A program made the position numbers and the translations under genes. From Allochromatium vinosum DSM 180 (GTDB lineage Bacteria > Pseudomonadota > Gammaproteobacteria > Chromatiales > Chromatiaceae), in assembly GCF_000025485.1 (NCBI RefSeq), contig NC_013851.1, positions 1,837,154 through 1,901,153 on the forward strand: DNA of 64,000 nt, read 5' to 3'. Under the pieces are notes generated by a model that did not search any database, was not told the DNA's origin, and was given only the letters and a program-made list of their open reading frames with translations. Below, piece by piece: positions 20,527-33,908 of this stretch. Every line of letters begins with the position of its first letter. Position 1 is the stretch's first letter.

Positions 20527-21778
20527 ACGATCCAACGATCAGTAGCGCATCGCCGGGCGCGGATTCGGCTAAAGCAGCCCCGATCGCCTCGGCGACACAC
20601 CCAAAGGCGCCGCGCCGGTTCGCACCGATCAGCCCATCCAGACGTGCGCTCAATTGCTCGACCGGCAGAGCGCGTGCGTCCTCACTCTGAGCCAGATACC
20701 AGTCGTTCACGTATTCGCGAATCGGCGTAACCAGACGTTCAGGGTTCTTGTCGGCCAGCACCGCGAGCACGGCACGCAAGCGTCCGGGACAGGCGAAATC
20801 GCGCAGATTGGCGGCCAGTGCCTCGGCCGCCTCGCCATTGTGAGCCACGTCCAGAATCCAGGTGACGGCGCCCGGCATGACCTGGAAGCGTCCGGGAAGA
20901 CGTGCCCGCTGCAAACCGGCGCGGATGGCATTGACCGGAACCGGGAGCCGTTCGCGCAGTGCCTGCACAGCCGCAATGGCGGCGGTGGCATTGTCGAGTT
21001 GGAAAGAACCACGCAGTGCTGGGATCGGAAGCGCCAGTCGCTGTCCATCCGGCCCGGTCCAGATCCAGCCCTCGGTCGTGCGTGCATGGTCGAGTTCGCG
21101 CCCGAGCTGGAGCGCCAGCGCGCCGATTCGCGCGGCTTCCGCGCGCAGTGTCTCGGGTGCGTCGCGCTGACCGATGATCGCCGGACGTCCAGGGCGGAAG
21201 ATCCCGGCCTTCTCGCGCGCGATCGACTCCAGGCTGTCGCCGAGCCAGTCGGTGTGATCCAGACCGATGCTGGTCACGACGGACACATCGGAGTCGATCA
21301 GGTTGACCGCATCGAGCCGCCCGCCGAGTCCGACCTCCAGCACCACCAGATCCGGCCGGGCACGGGCGAAGATGTCGAGCGCGGCGAGCGTGCCGAACTC
21401 GAAATAGGTCAGCGAGATCCCCTCGCGCGCCCGGTCGATACGCTCGAAGGAGTCGCACAGCGCCTCATCCGCGACCGGCACGCCATCGAGCCGCACCCGC
21501 TCGTTGTAGCGGCACAGATGCGGCGAGGTATAGACGCCGCATCGATAGCCGGCCGCGAGCGCCATCGACTCGATCATGGCCACCGTCGAACCCTTGCCGT
21601 TGGTGCCGCCGACCGTGATCACCGGACAGGGCAGACGCCCGCGCTCCGGCGCCAGCCGTGCCCACACCGCCCCGACCCGCTCCAGCCCCAGATCCATCCG
21701 GCTCGGATGCAGACTCGACTGCCAGTCCAGCCAGTCGTCGAGCGTCGCGAAACGCGCCATGTCCGTTGTCAGCGTCAT
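20480..21778 (-). CDS. folC: Bifunctional dihydrofolate synthase / folylpolyglutamate synthase
   Basis: FolC ligates glutamate to dihydropteroate and extends folate polyglutamate chains. Start at ATG 21778 (MTLTTDMARFATLDDWLDWQ), two bases past the accD stop, gives 432 aa. The Mur-ligase ATP loop VGGTNGKGSTVAMIES and the EVGLGGRLDAVN, SIGLDHTDWLG and LDVAHNGEAAEAL blocks are intact. It is the last gene of the leu-asd-fimV-trp-accD supercluster and follows accD as in other gammaproteobacteria. Its C-terminus overlaps thiO tail to tail. Confidence 0.97.
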   Translation of the reverse strand: MTLTTDMARFATLDDWLDWQSSLHPSRMDLGLERVGAVWARLAPERGRLPCPVITVGGTNGKGSTVAMIESMALAAGYRCGVYTSPHLCRYNERVRLDGVPVADEALCDSFERIDRAREGISLTYFEFGTLAALDIFARARPDLVVLEVGLGGRLDAVNLIDSDVSVVTSIGLDHTDWLGDSLESIAREKAGIFRPGRPAIIGQRDAPETLRAEAARIGALALQLGRELDHARTTEGWIWTGPDGQRLALPIPALRGSFQLDNATAAIAAVQALRERLPVPVNAIRAGLQRARLPGRFQVMPGAVTWILDVAHNGEAAEALAANLRDFACPGRLRAVLAVLADKNPERLVTPIREYVNDWYLAQSEDARALPVEQLSARLDGLIGANRRGAFGCVAEAIGAALAESAPGDALLIVGSFTTVGQALRHPACPV

Positions 21779-21780
21779 AC

Positions 21781-22734
<954 letters not shown>

Positions 22735-22779
22735 CGTCGTTGGTGTGCTCTGGACGTTGGTTGCAGTGTGGGTCGCCGA

Positions 22780-23585
22780 TCAGCGCGCGCCGTCGATCGC
22801 CGTGCGCAGCTCGGCCAGGAAGGCCGCGACCGTCTCGGGGATGCGCTCGGGCGTCTCGGCGAGTGCTTCGATCCGCCCGACGATGGCGCTGCCGACGATC
22901 ACGGCATCGGCGACCTCGGCCACGCGCGCGGCGGTCTCGGCATCGCGGATGCCGAAGCCGACCCCGACCGGAAGCGCGACCGCCGACCGGATACGCGCCA
23001 GATGCTCGGCCACATCCGCCGTGTCGAGATTCGCCGCGCCGGTCACGCCCTTGACCGAGACGTAATAGACGAAGCCCGAGGCCACGCCACCGATACGCTT
23101 GATTCGATCATCGGTCGAGGTCGGCGCGAGCAGATAGACCAGATCCAGCCCCTGTTCCTTGAGCGTCCCGACCAGCTCATGCCCCTCTTCGGGCGGCACA
23201 TCGACGATCAGTGCACCATCGACCCCGGCGGCCTGCGCCCGCTCGGCGAACGCGGCATAGCCCATGATCTCGATTGGATTGAGATAGCCCATGAGCACCA
23301 CGGGCGTCTCGTCGTCGCGCTCGCGGAACGCACGCACCATCTCCAGCACGTCGGCCAGCCGCACACCCTGAGCCAGCGCCCGTTCGGTGGCGCGCTGGAT
23401 CACCGGACCATCGGCCATGGGATCGGAGAAGGGCACGCCCAGTTCGATGATGTCGGCGCCGGCCGCGACCATGGCGTGCATCAGCGGCACCGTGGTCGCC
23501 GGTCCCGGATCGCCGGCGGTGACGAAGGGAACCAGCGCGGTACGACCCTGCGCCTTCAGTTGTTCGAAACGCTGTGCGATGCGGC

Positions 23586-23589
<4 letters not shown>
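22780..23589 (-). CDS. trpA: Tryptophan synthase alpha chain
   Basis: TrpA cleaves indole-3-glycerol phosphate and channels indole to TrpB. The 269-aa TIM barrel has the catalytic glutamate and aspartate in [25 protein letters not shown], and the phosphate-binding GFGIRD and VGSAIV loops. It overlaps trpB by four bases (ATGA), so translation is coupled. It is the third gene of the trpF-trpB-trpA set; trpDC are not here. Confidence 0.98.
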
Positions 23590-24836
<1,247 letters not shown>

Positions 24837-25480
24837 CTCTTACCCCTTGCATAAACGCGAAAATCAGTTCCGGATCCTTGAGACCCCTGGCGGCTTCGAC
24901 CCCGCCGCTGACATCGACCCCATAGGGTCGCACCCGTTCGATGGCCTCGGCCACGTTCTCCGGGGTCAATCCTCCTGCGAGCAGGATCTCGGGAGCGATG
25001 TCGGGCGGGATGCGCGCCCAGTCGAAGCACTGGCCGGTTCCGCCGGCGCGTCCAGGCTCATAGGCATCGAGCAACAGACCATCGGCCCCGGCGAAACGTT
25101 CGCGCTCGGCGGCCAAGTCGATCCCCGGACGCATCCGCAACGCCTTGATCCAGCGCCGTCCGAAACCCGAACAGAACTCAGGCGACTCGTTGCCGTGGAA
25201 CTGGATCAGATCCAACGGCGCCTGCTCCAGGGTCGCGTCGATGGTCTCAGCTGAGGCATCGACGAACAGCCCGACGGCGGTGACGAAGGGCGGCAGCGCC
25301 CGACACAGCCCAGCCGCCTGCTCGGGCGTGACCGCGCGCGGACTGGCCGGATGGAAGACGAAGCCGACCGCATCGGCTCCGGCCGCCACGACGGCGGCGA
25401 TGTCCGAGACCCGCGTCAAACCGCAGATCTTGACCCGTGTTCTCGGGATGTGGTTTTGCTTCAACGGTGCCTCGATCGCC

Positions 25481-26287
25481 TCAAATCGAATTCTTCAAAC
25501 GCTGGAGCGGATCGGCACGCTCACTCTGTGGCAGTCCGAACTCGGCCGGATAGTCGGCGCGGACGAAATAGAGTCCCTGCGGCTGGGCTGTCACGCCGCC
25601 GAGTCGCCGGTCGCGGACCTCCAGCAGCTCGCGCGTCCAGTCGACCGACGCCTCGCCGCGCCCGATGGCCATCAGCACCCCGGCGATGTTGCGCACCATG
25701 TGATGCAGGAAGCCATTGGCGCCGATCGCCAGCGTGATCAGCCCCTCGCGCTCGCTGAGATCCAGATAGAGCACGCGCCGGATCGGACTCTTGGCCTGAC
25801 AGGCCACCGCGCGGAAGCTCGAAAAGTCGTGCTCGCCGACCAGCGCGACGGCGGCGATGCGCATCCGTTCCAGATCCAGCGCCTCATGCACCCAGACGGC
25901 ACGATCGCGCTGGATCGGCGAGCGGGTGCGCCGCGCCAGGATCTGATAGCGGTAGTGCCGGGCCTGAGCACTGAAGCGCGCATGAAAGCCGTCATCGACC
26001 GGATGCGCCCAGCGCACGCCGACATCGGGCGGCAGATTGACATTGGCACCCAGCACCCAGGACCGCTCGCTGCGCGTGGCCGTAGTCTCGAAATGCACCA
26101 CCTGTTCGAGCGCATGGACACCGGCATCGGTTCGTCCGGCACAGTGCACGATCACGGGATGATTCGCGACCCGCGAGACGGCCGCTTCCAGCTCGGACTG
26201 CACGGTCCGTACTCCGGATTGCGTCTGCCAGCCGTGGAAGTGGGTGCCGTCGTACTCGACACCCAAGGCGATGCGCCCCGACCTCAA
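25481..26287 (-). CDS. truA: tRNA pseudouridine(38-40) synthase TruA
   Basis: TruA isomerises uridines 38, 39 and 40 in many tRNAs. The 268-aa sequence has GVEYDGTHFHGWQ at the start, the catalytic aspartate D54 in CAGRTDAGVHALEQVVHF, RHYRYQIL and FLHHMVRNIAGVL. It is placed between fimV and trpF, a conserved neighbourhood in gammaproteobacteria. The C-terminus EFGLPQ is also typical. Confidence 0.98.
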   Translation of the reverse strand: MRSGRIALGVEYDGTHFHGWQTQSGVRTVQSELEAAVSRVANHPVIVHCAGRTDAGVHALEQVVHFETTATRSERSWVLGANVNLPPDVGVRWAHPVDDGFHARFSAQARHYRYQILARRTRSPIQRDRAVWVHEALDLERMRIAAVALVGEHDFSSFRAVACQAKSPIRRVLYLDLSEREGLITLAIGANGFLHHMVRNIAGVLMAIGRGEASVDWTRELLEVRDRRLGGVTAQPQGLYFVRADYPAEFGLPQSERADPLQRLKNSI

Positions 26288-26368
26288 GGTGTCGGCACCC
26301 AGGCCGGGCCGTCAGCGGCCGCCTGAACGAAGGTCAAACCATCAAACGGGGTCACGAGCATGCACGCC

Positions 26369-29308
26369 TCATCCGCCTAGTCGCTCCAGCATGGCACGCG
26401 CCTCACGGCGCTGCTCCTCACGCCCTTCGGCCATGACTTCCTCCAGGATCTCGCGTGCGGCCTCCTTGTCGTCCATCTCCACATAGGCGCGCGCCAGATC
26501 CAGCTTGGTGGCGGTCTCGTCCCAGATGCCGGAGTCGATCTGCCATTGCGAGGACAGCAGATCCGAGGGCACGCTCTCCTGCTCCTGTGACAGACCGGAA
26601 TCCAGGGCGTCCAGCGACGCATCGGTCTTGTCGGACGGTTCGGGTCCGCCGGACAGGATCGGCGGCTCCGGTGACTCGTCCAGATGGTCGAGGTCGTCGA
26701 TCGACAGATCCAGGTCGTCGAGCGACGGCACGTCCAGATCCGGTATCCCGTCGCCGGCTTGGAGTCCGGCAGCCGCCGAGGCTCGCTCGGCGGACTTGGG
26801 CGTCACGTCGGGGAAACCCAGATCGAGATCCAGCCCCACGGAATCCTCGGGGACAGGCAGGATCGAATCGATATCGCCGCCCTCGATCGCTTGTTCGATC
26901 TCTTCGACGTCCGGAACCGCAGCCCCGGAATCGAGTTCCAGCTCCAGCGAATCCACGGCCGGCTTGGACCCCGTCATCTCCTCGAATTCGAGCGGCCCGG
27001 AATCCCCCAGATCGAGCAGCAGGTCTTCCTCTGATCCGGATTCCGGCCCCAAGTCGACCACAGACTCCAGCTCCGGCACGGCAATGGATTCGCGTAACGC
27101 TGAGGCCGCCGCCGCACCGGCCAGACCGGCACTGGCGGCTGCCACGGCCGTGGGGGTCAATGAGGGCGTCGCCGGAGCCGCGTTCGGTGCGAGTTCATGC
27201 AGCAGACGCTGCATCCGCTCCCACTGGGCCGGCTCCTCGCTGTCTCCGCCCGCCGCGCGGATGTCGTCGAGCAGATCCCGCAAAGCCTCGGCATCGCCGG
27301 CGGCTGCGAGCGCCTCGGCCAGCTTGTATTTGATGTCGAGTCGCTGCGGATAGCGTCTGAGTTCCTTGCTCAGGAGATCACAGGCTTCGCGATGACGGCC
27401 ATAGGCGATATAGATGTCGGCCTCGGAGAGCACGTCGGCCTCGTCGGTCTCGGCATCGAAATCGGTGAGACCGGACATGGACGGCTCGTCGGTGTCGTCG
27501 AGGTCCGGCCTGACGGGGGCCGAAGCCGGCTCGACGGGAGATCGATGCGCCGGCCTGCCCTTGTCTAGTGATACGGCCTCGGCAGCGCGTGACGTCGCTC
27601 TCGGCCCCGGCTCGCCCTCCAGTTCGGACGGGCGATCGAGTACGAGCTCCGACTCGATGTCGTCCTCTGAGAAATCTTCAGCGTCCTGCTCCTGTCGACG
27701 GCGGCGCGCCGTCAACAACGAGAAGAGCAGGATCCCGAGTGCCGTCACACCCGCAAGTCCGGCCAGCGGCAACAGCAGCGCATGCCAGGTCGAGGGCGAC
27801 TCGGGCTGTGGCTCGGGCGCGGTGGCCGGCGCGGGCGTCTTGATCGCCCTCGGCTTGGGTGCGGATTCAACGGGCGTGCCGCCGTCAGGGGCTGTGGTCG
27901 TTGCCGGTGTCTCGGGCGTGACCGGCGTTGGCGTCGGGATCGGGACCAGGCCGATGGGCGAACTCGGTTCCGTCGACTCGGATTCGGCGGCGGATTCAGG
28001 CCCGGCTTCCAGTTCCGCCCCGCCTGCCTGCGACGCCTCTTCCGCAAGGATCGACTGGAGGTCCAGGGGTTCGGTTTCAGCCGGCGAGGATAGCTCGCCG
28101 GGCACCGGCTCGGGCACACCGACCGCGTTCTGAGCCAGCGTATCGGGAGATGCGATCGGCTCCAGTTCGAGGCCGGCTCCAGGCGCTGACTCGCCCTCTC
28201 TCAGGTCCGTCGGGGTAGCGGCCGTCTGAGACTCGACCGCTTGGGCGCGCGCCAGTTCGGCGTTTCGAACTTGCAGCAAGGATTGAATGTCGGCGAGCTG
28301 AGTCTCCAGCTCTTTGATCCGGTTGCGCAGTTCGATCGTTTCCTGCCGTGCCGTCTCGCTCGTCTCGATGGCCAGCAAGACGTCCGGCGACTGCTCGCCA
28401 CCGGCTCCGGCGGTCGGTGCCGCACCGGGCGGAGGTGTGGAGGCGACCGGAGCGCCGGTCCCGGGCGTCGCCCCCACCAGACGCAGGCGCGAGAGCGTCT
28501 CGGGTGAGACATCGGTGATCGGTGAACGCCGTGCGGGACGGCCGTTCATGGCCGCCTGGAGTTCACGTCTGGCCTCCTCGGCATCCAGCGCGAAGAGTTC
28601 GGCACGTGATGGAACGACCAGTGTCTTGCCGGCGATCAGACGATTGATGTCGCCTCGGATGAAGGCACCCTGATTGCAGCGGTAGAGCGCCATAGCCGTC
28701 TGGGCATCGGTGGCGCCGGCCGTGGCATGTCGACGCGCCAGCGCCCAGAGTCCCTCGCCGCCGCCCACCGGACCGATATAGAGCGGAAAGCCTTCGCCTG
28801 GAGCCGGGATATAGGTTCCCGAGCCGCTCGCCACGGGAGGCAGACCGGAATCCAGACCACTGACCGCCGTTCGGACCCGTGCGGACTGGATATTGGGTGC
28901 ACGCCGCTCGGTTTGCGTCGGCGGATCGAGCAGGACGGTATAGCCCTTGACCAGACGCCCCGTCGGCCAAACGGCCTCGACGAGAAAATCCAGATAGGGT
29001 TCGCGTACCGGCTCCCGACTGGAGACGCGCACGCGCACACGACCGTCGGCTGTCGCTTCAGGCGTGAAGCGTAGCTGAGTCAGATAGTAATAGCGCTCGA
29101 TCCCGGCCTTCTCGAAGGTCTCGGACGAGGCGAGGGATACACGCAGAGCATCGATTTCACCCGGACCGATGTCACCGAGATCAATCTCGCCCTGGAAGGG
29201 TTGATTGAGCGCGGAGTCGGTGCGCAAGGCACCCAGTTCCAACGCGAGGGCTGGATGGCCGGTCAAGGCCGCGGCGATGGCGGACGCCAACATCAGCTTG
29301 CGAGTCAT
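26369..29308 (-). CDS. fimV: FimV-type inner membrane/peptidoglycan-binding assembly protein
   Basis: FimV is a polar organiser of type IV pili and twitching motility. The 979-aa protein has a signal peptide (about 1-22), the periplasmic FimV N-domain (LGALRTDSALNQPFQGEIDL), and a LysM-like segment (GLWALARRHATAGATDAQTA near 185). There is a coiled coil (about 310-355), a Pro/Thr-rich linker, and one membrane helix near residue 530. Beyond it is a long acidic cytoplasmic region with a TPR-like part (ADVLSEADIYIAYGRHREAC) and the C-terminal FimV motif LDLARAYVEMDDKEAAREIL. It sits between asd and truA as in Pseudomonas. Acidic repeats make its exact length variable in the family. Confidence 0.95.
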   Translation of the reverse strand: MTRKLMLASAIAAALTGHPALALELGALRTDSALNQPFQGEIDLGDIGPGEIDALRVSLASSETFEKAGIERYYYLTQLRFTPEATADGRVRVRVSSREPVREPYLDFLVEAVWPTGRLVKGYTVLLDPPTQTERRAPNIQSARVRTAVSGLDSGLPPVASGSGTYIPAPGEGFPLYIGPVGGGEGLWALARRHATAGATDAQTAMALYRCNQGAFIRGDINRLIAGKTLVVPSRAELFALDAEEARRELQAAMNGRPARRSPITDVSPETLSRLRLVGATPGTGAPVASTPPPGAAPTAGAGGEQSPDVLLAIETSETARQETIELRNRIKELETQLADIQSLLQVRNAELARAQAVESQTAATPTDLREGESAPGAGLELEPIASPDTLAQNAVGVPEPVPGELSSPAETEPLDLQSILAEEASQAGGAELEAGPESAAESESTEPSSPIGLVPIPTPTPVTPETPATTTAPDGGTPVESAPKPRAIKTPAPATAPEPQPESPSTWHALLLPLAGLAGVTALGILLFSLLTARRRRQEQDAEDFSEDDIESELVLDRPSELEGEPGPRATSRAAEAVSLDKGRPAHRSPVEPASAPVRPDLDDTDEPSMSGLTDFDAETDEADVLSEADIYIAYGRHREACDLLSKELRRYPQRLDIKYKLAEALAAAGDAEALRDLLDDIRAAGGDSEEPAQWERMQRLLHELAPNAAPATPSLTPTAVAAASAGLAGAAAASALRESIAVPELESVVDLGPESGSEEDLLLDLGDSGPLEFEEMTGSKPAVDSLELELDSGAAVPDVEEIEQAIEGGDIDSILPVPEDSVGLDLDLGFPDVTPKSAERASAAAGLQAGDGIPDLDVPSLDDLDLSIDDLDHLDESPEPPILSGGPEPSDKTDASLDALDSGLSQEQESVPSDLLSSQWQIDSGIWDETATKLDLARAYVEMDDKEAAREILEEVMAEGREEQRREARAMLERLGG

Positions 29309-29369
29309 CCTCCCCCCTCGTGCTCCAGGCAGCGAAATATCTCCAATGAGCCGCGCCCGACACCCAATA

Positions 29370-30485
29370 TCAGCGATCCAGCAGGATCATCAGCATGCGA
29401 CGCAGAGGTTCGGCCGCGCCCCAGAGCAACTGATCGCCGACGGTGAAGGCCGACAGGTAGCGGCTCCCCATATTCATCGTTCTCAAGCGCCCGACCGGGA
29501 CATGGAGCGAACCGGTCACGGCGGCGGGCGACAAGTCACGCATCGTGACGGCTCGATCGTTCGGCACCACGCGCACCCAATCGTTGGCGCTTGCGATCAG
29601 TGACTCGATCTCGCTCAGGGCGATGTCGCGGTTGAGCTTGATGGTCAGACCCTGGCTGTGGCAGCGCATGGCGCCGACACGCACACAGAGTCCATCGACC
29701 GGGATCGGTTGGTCGGTCCGGCCAAGGATTCTATTCGTCTCGGCCTGTCCTTTCCACTCTTCACGACTCTGGCCGTTGTCGAGCTGGGTGTCGATCCAGG
29801 GAATGAGGCTGCCGGCGAGCGGAACGCCGAAGCTTTCGGTGGGGAATCCGGGATCGCGCAGAGTCTCGGTCACGCGCCGGTCGATATCGAGGATCGCCGA
29901 GGCCGGATCGGCCAGCAGCGATTCGACCGAGCCGTGCAGCGCGCCCATCTGGGCCAGCAGTTCGCGCATGTTCTTGGCGCCCGCGCCCGAGGCGGCCTGA
30001 TAGGTCATGGCGCTGACCCACTCGACCAGACCCTCGCGGAACAGTCCGCCGATGGCCATCAGCATCAGGCTCACGGTGCAGTTGCCGCCGATGAAGTCGC
30101 GCTTGCCGGAGTCCAGGGCCGCATCGATCACCGGGCGGTTGACCGGATCGAGGATGATGGTGGCGTCGGGCTCCATGCGCAGTGACGAGGCCGCATCGAT
30201 CCAGTAGCCGTTCCAGCCGCTGGCACGCAGGCGCGGATGGATCGACTTGGTGTAGTCGCCGCCCTGACAGGTGACGATCGCATCCATTTCGCGCAGGGCG
30301 TCGAGCGACTCGGCGTCGAGCAGGGGCGAGGCGCCCTGACCGACGTCCGGGCCGGGCTGGCCGACCTGGGAGGTGGTGAAGAAGACCGGCTCCGCGAGGC
30401 GCGCGAAGTCGTTCTCGGCGCGCATTCGCTCCATCAGGACCGAGCCCACCATGCCGCGCCAACCGACGAAACCAACCCGCTTCAT
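29370..30485 (-). CDS. asd: Aspartate-semialdehyde dehydrogenase
   Basis: Asd reduces aspartyl phosphate to aspartate semialdehyde for lysine, methionine, threonine and diaminopimelate. The 371-aa protein is of the E. coli/Pseudomonas type, with [17 protein letters not shown], the active-site Cys C136 in [34 protein letters not shown] and the [11 protein letters not shown] block. It lies between leuB and fimV in the supercluster; the gap upstream holds a structured repeat. Confidence 0.98.
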   Translation of the reverse strand: MKRVGFVGWRGMVGSVLMERMRAENDFARLAEPVFFTTSQVGQPGPDVGQGASPLLDAESLDALREMDAIVTCQGGDYTKSIHPRLRASGWNGYWIDAASSLRMEPDATIILDPVNRPVIDAALDSGKRDFIGGNCTVSLMLMAIGGLFREGLVEWVSAMTYQAASGAGAKNMRELLAQMGALHGSVESLLADPASAILDIDRRVTETLRDPGFPTESFGVPLAGSLIPWIDTQLDNGQSREEWKGQAETNRILGRTDQPIPVDGLCVRVGAMRCHSQGLTIKLNRDIALSEIESLIASANDWVRVVPNDRAVTMRDLSPAAVTGSLHVPVGRLRTMNMGSRYLSAFTVGDQLLWGAAEPLRRMLMILLDR

Positions 30486-30558
30486 CTCTTAATGCCTCGC
30501 CAAAACTTTTAAAGCGTTATTCGAACTGTATTCGTTGCGCACGAACGTAACCTTGGGG

Positions 30559-30664
30559 CGCGGATCGGGTGACGGCTGTCGGGGGGACGCCGTGAATCCA
30601 TCCCTGGAGGCTTGACGACGGCATCCATGCCGTCGACACCCCCGCCAGCCGCCACCCGATCCGC
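30559..30664. repeat. Structured intergenic repeat, copy 2 (inverse orientation)
   Basis: A 106-base element lies between leuB and asd. Outer arms at 30559-30585 and 30639-30664 pair at about 24 of 26 positions. The inner hairpin is GACGGC with GCCGTC (30616-30634). Read on the minus strand it shows the same core as copy 1 (GTCAAGCCT, ATTCACGGCG). The inner stem has a compensated C-G to G-C swap relative to copy 1, and the outer arms are unrelated in sequence but still paired. Confidence 0.8.
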
Positions 30665-30712
30665 TCGTGGCCGTCATCACGGGATGACGTGCGCGGGGTC
30701 TCTTGCGATCGC

Positions 30713-31792
30713 TCAGGCCGACAGCGCGGCGACCACGGCGTCACCCATTTCGGCGGTGCCGACCTGACGCATGCCTTCGGACATGATGTCAGCGGTGCGC
30801 AGACCCTGGTCGAGCACCTTGGAGACGGCGGCATCGATACGGTCGGCGGCTTCGGGCGCGCCGAGCGAGTAGCGCAGCATCATCGCGACCGACAGGATGG
30901 TGGCGAGCGGATTGGCCACGCCACGGCCGGCGATGTCGGGGGCCGAGCCGTGGATCGGTTCGTACATGCCCTGGCCGTGCTCGTTGAGCGAGGCCGAGGG
31001 CAGCATGCCGATCGAGCCGGTGAGCATGGCGGCGCAGTCGGAGAGGATGTCGCCGAAGATGTTGCCCGTGACCATGACGTCGAACTGCTTGGGCGCACGC
31101 ACGAGCTGCATGGCGGCATTGTCGACATACATGTGGCTGAGCTCGATCTCGGGATAGTCGGCGGCGGTCTTGGTCGCGACCTCGCGCCACATCTCGGTGC
31201 ATTCGAGCACGTTGGCCTTGTCGACCGAGCACACTTTCTTGCCGCGCTTCATGGCGATGTCGAAGGCGACGCGACAGATGCGCTCGACCTCGGACTCGGT
31301 GTAGACCATAGTGTTGAGGCCGCGACGCTCGCCGGAGGGCAGAGTCTCGATGCCGCGCGGCTGGCCGAAATAGATGTCGCCCGTGAGCTCACGCACGATC
31401 ATGATGTCCAGCCCGGAGACGATCTCGGGCTTGAGCGTGGAGGCGGCGGCCAGTTGCGGATAGAGCACGGCGGGACGCAGGTTGGCGAACAGGCCCAGGC
31501 CCGCACGCAGACCCAGCAGCCCCTTCTCGGGACGCTTGGAGATGTGCAGCGGTTCCCACTTCGGGCCACCGACTGCGCCGAGCAGCACCGCATCGGACGC
31601 CTTGGCGGCGGCGAGCGTTTCCTCCGGCAGAGGGTCGCCGAAAGCATCGTAGGCCGCGCCGCCGACCAGCGCCTCTTCGAGCGTCACGTCGATGGCGCCC
31701 TCGGCCTTGAGTGCGTTGAGCACCTTCACCGCCTCGGCGACGATCTCGGGACCGATGCCGTCACCGGCGAGAACCAGAATCTTCTTGCTCAA
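30713..31792 (-). CDS. leuB: 3-isopropylmalate dehydrogenase
   Basis: LeuB oxidatively decarboxylates 3-isopropylmalate in leucine synthesis. The 359 residues show [19 protein letters not shown] at the start, [11 protein letters not shown], the substrate arginines of [15 protein letters not shown], the metal/NAD signature [20 protein letters not shown] and the adenine loop [11 protein letters not shown]. It lies 19 bases after leuD. The order leuC-leuD-leuB is usual. Confidence 0.98.
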   Translation of the reverse strand: MSKKILVLAGDGIGPEIVAEAVKVLNALKAEGAIDVTLEEALVGGAAYDAFGDPLPEETLAAAKASDAVLLGAVGGPKWEPLHISKRPEKGLLGLRAGLGLFANLRPAVLYPQLAAASTLKPEIVSGLDIMIVRELTGDIYFGQPRGIETLPSGERRGLNTMVYTESEVERICRVAFDIAMKRGKKVCSVDKANVLECTEMWREVATKTAADYPEIELSHMYVDNAAMQLVRAPKQFDVMVTGNIFGDILSDCAAMLTGSIGMLPSASLNEHGQGMYEPIHGSAPDIAGRGVANPLATILSVAMMLRYSLGAPEAADRIDAAVSKVLDQGLRTADIMSEGMRQVGTAEMGDAVVAALSA

Positions 31793-31811
31793 TGGAGTCT
31801 CCAGACAGAAT

Positions 31812-32450
31812 TCAGATGAACAGCCAGGGCGCTTCGGCGCGGCGGTGTTCTTCGTAGGCGCGGATGGTGTCGGCTTCCTGAAGGGTCAGGCCGATGTCGT
31901 CCAGCCCCTCGATCAGACGATGCTTGCTGCCCGCCTCGACCTCGAAGGCGATGACCTGACCATCGCTCAGGGTCAGGGTCTGGGCCGGCAGATCGACGGC
32001 GATGCGCAGCGGCTCGGCGCCCGTCGCCTTGGCGAACAGCCCGTCGATCACGGCCGCGTCGAGCCGGATCGGCAGCAGACCGTTCTTGAAGCAGTTGTTG
32101 AAGAAGATGTCGGCGAAGCTCGGCGCCAGGATGACGCGGATGCCGAAATCGGTCAGCGCCCAGGGCGCGTGCTCGCGCGAGGAGCCGCAGCCGAAGTTCT
32201 CGCGCGTGAGCAGGATTTCGGCGCTCTGGTAGCGCGCGTCATTGAGCACGAACTCGGTGTTGCGCGGACGGTGGGTGCAGTCCATGTCCGGCTCGCCGTG
32301 ATCGAGATAGCGCCACTCGTCGAACAGATAGGGGCCGAAGCCGCTACGCTTGATGCTCTTCAGGAACTGCTTGGGGATGATGGCGTCGGTGTCGACATTG
32401 GCCCGATCGAGCGGAGCGACGACGCCGGTGAAATTCGCGAAAGCCTGCAT
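31812..32450 (-). CDS. leuD: 3-isopropylmalate dehydratase small subunit
   Basis: LeuD is the swivelling subunit that completes the active site of isopropylmalate isomerase with LeuC. The start is ATG 32450, whose A is shared with the TGA stop of leuC (TGATG), a strong sign of coupling; this gives 212 aa. Family motifs [15 protein letters not shown] and [15 protein letters not shown] are present. Confidence 0.97.
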   Translation of the reverse strand: MQAFANFTGVVAPLDRANVDTDAIIPKQFLKSIKRSGFGPYLFDEWRYLDHGEPDMDCTHRPRNTEFVLNDARYQSAEILLTRENFGCGSSREHAPWALTDFGIRVILAPSFADIFFNNCFKNGLLPIRLDAAVIDGLFAKATGAEPLRIAVDLPAQTLTLSDGQVIAFEVEAGSKHRLIEGLDDIGLTLQEADTIRAYEEHRRAEAPWLFI

Positions 32451-33853
32451 CAGAGCGTCCTCACGTCGACGAAATGACCGGTCACGGCGGCGGCGGCGGC
32501 CATGGCCGGACTGACCAGATGGGTCCGACCGCCCTGCCCCTGCCGACCCTCGAAGTTGCGGTTGGAGGTCGAGGCGCAGCGCTCGCCCGGCTCCAGGCGG
32601 TCGGCGTTCATCGCCAGACACATGGAGCAGCCCGGCTCGCGCCATTCGAAACCGGCCGCGACGAAGATCTTGTCCAGCCCCTCGGCCTCGGCCTGTTCCT
32701 TAACCAGACCCGAGCCGGGCACGACCATCGCCAGCTTGATCGAGTCGGCGACCTTGCGCCCCTTGGCGATCTCAGCCGCCGCGCGCAGATCCTCGATGCG
32801 CGAGTTGGTGCAGGAGCCGATGAAGACCTTGTCCGGGCGGATCTCGCTGATCGGCGTGCCGGCGGTCAGACCCATGTAATCGAGTGCGCGCCGGATGCCG
32901 TTGGCCTTGACCGGATCGGACTCGGCGGCCGGATCGGGCACGCGACCGTCGACCGGCTGCACCATCTCGGGCGAGGTGCCCCAGGTGACTTGCGGCTTGA
33001 GGCTCGCGGCGTCGATGTGGAGCACGCGATCGAACTGAGCGCCCGCGTCGCTGACCAGGGTGCGCCAGTGGGCGGCGGCGCGCTCGAAGAGTTCGCCCTC
33101 GGGCGCGAGCGGACGGCCGCGCATATAGTCGACGGTCTTCTCGTCGACGCCGATCAGACCGGCACGCGCGCCGGCCTCGATCGCCATGTTGCAGACGGTC
33201 ATGCGGCCTTCCATCGACAGCGCGCGGATGGCTTCGCCGCCGAACTCGATCACGAAGCCGGTGCCGCCGGCGGTGCCGATCTCGCCGATGATGGCGAGCA
33301 CGATGTCCTTGGCGGTGACGCCTGCGCCGAGCTGGCCGTCGACGCTGATCAGCATCGACTTGGACTTGCGCTGGATCAGGGTCTGGGTGGCCAGGACATG
33401 CTCGACCTCGGAGGTGCCGATGCCGAAGGCCAGCGCGCCGAAGGCGCCGTGGGTGGCGGTGTGCGAATCGCCGCAGACGACCGTGGCGCCCGGCAGGGTG
33501 AAGCCCTGTTCGGGGCCGACCACATGCACCACGCCCTGACGCTTGTCACCCATGCTCAGTTCGGTGATGCCGAAAGTCTGGCAGTTGGTGCCGAGCGTCT
33601 CGACCTGGAGGCGCGAGACCGGATCGGCGATGCCGGCGGCGCGGTCGGTGGTGGGGACGTTGTGGTCCGGCACCGCCAGGTTGGCGCTGACGCGCCACGG
33701 CTGGCGCCCGGCCAGACGCAGCCCTTCGAACGCCTGCGGCGAGGTGACTTCGTGGATCAGCTGACGATCGATGTAGAGCAGTGCCGTGCCAGTGTCGTCG
33801 ACACGGACGACATGCTCGTCCCAGAGTTTGTCGTAGAGGGTCTTGGCGACCAT
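32450..33853 (-). CDS. leuC: 3-isopropylmalate dehydratase large subunit
   Basis: LeuC is the aconitase-family subunit that isomerises 2- to 3-isopropylmalate using a 4Fe-4S cluster. The 467 residues have [36 protein letters not shown] and the CxxC of [11 protein letters not shown], which supply the cluster ligands. It begins the leuCDB set; the 55-base gap upstream shows no leucine leader peptide. Confidence 0.98.
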   Translation of the reverse strand: MVAKTLYDKLWDEHVVRVDDTGTALLYIDRQLIHEVTSPQAFEGLRLAGRQPWRVSANLAVPDHNVPTTDRAAGIADPVSRLQVETLGTNCQTFGITELSMGDKRQGVVHVVGPEQGFTLPGATVVCGDSHTATHGAFGALAFGIGTSEVEHVLATQTLIQRKSKSMLISVDGQLGAGVTAKDIVLAIIGEIGTAGGTGFVIEFGGEAIRALSMEGRMTVCNMAIEAGARAGLIGVDEKTVDYMRGRPLAPEGELFERAAAHWRTLVSDAGAQFDRVLHIDAASLKPQVTWGTSPEMVQPVDGRVPDPAAESDPVKANGIRRALDYMGLTAGTPISEIRPDKVFIGSCTNSRIEDLRAAAEIAKGRKVADSIKLAMVVPGSGLVKEQAEAEGLDKIFVAAGFEWREPGCSMCLAMNADRLEPGERCASTSNRNFEGRQGQGGRTHLVSPAMAAAAAVTGHFVDVRTL

Positions 33854-33908
33854 GGCCCTACCTCAAGAAAAAGTGAATCCACTAGGATAGTCGCGGCGCG
33901 CGTCAAAC

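Noticed and set aside
33854-33908. Leucine leader/attenuator before leuC
   Set aside because: The region has no run of leucine codons or hairpin pair.
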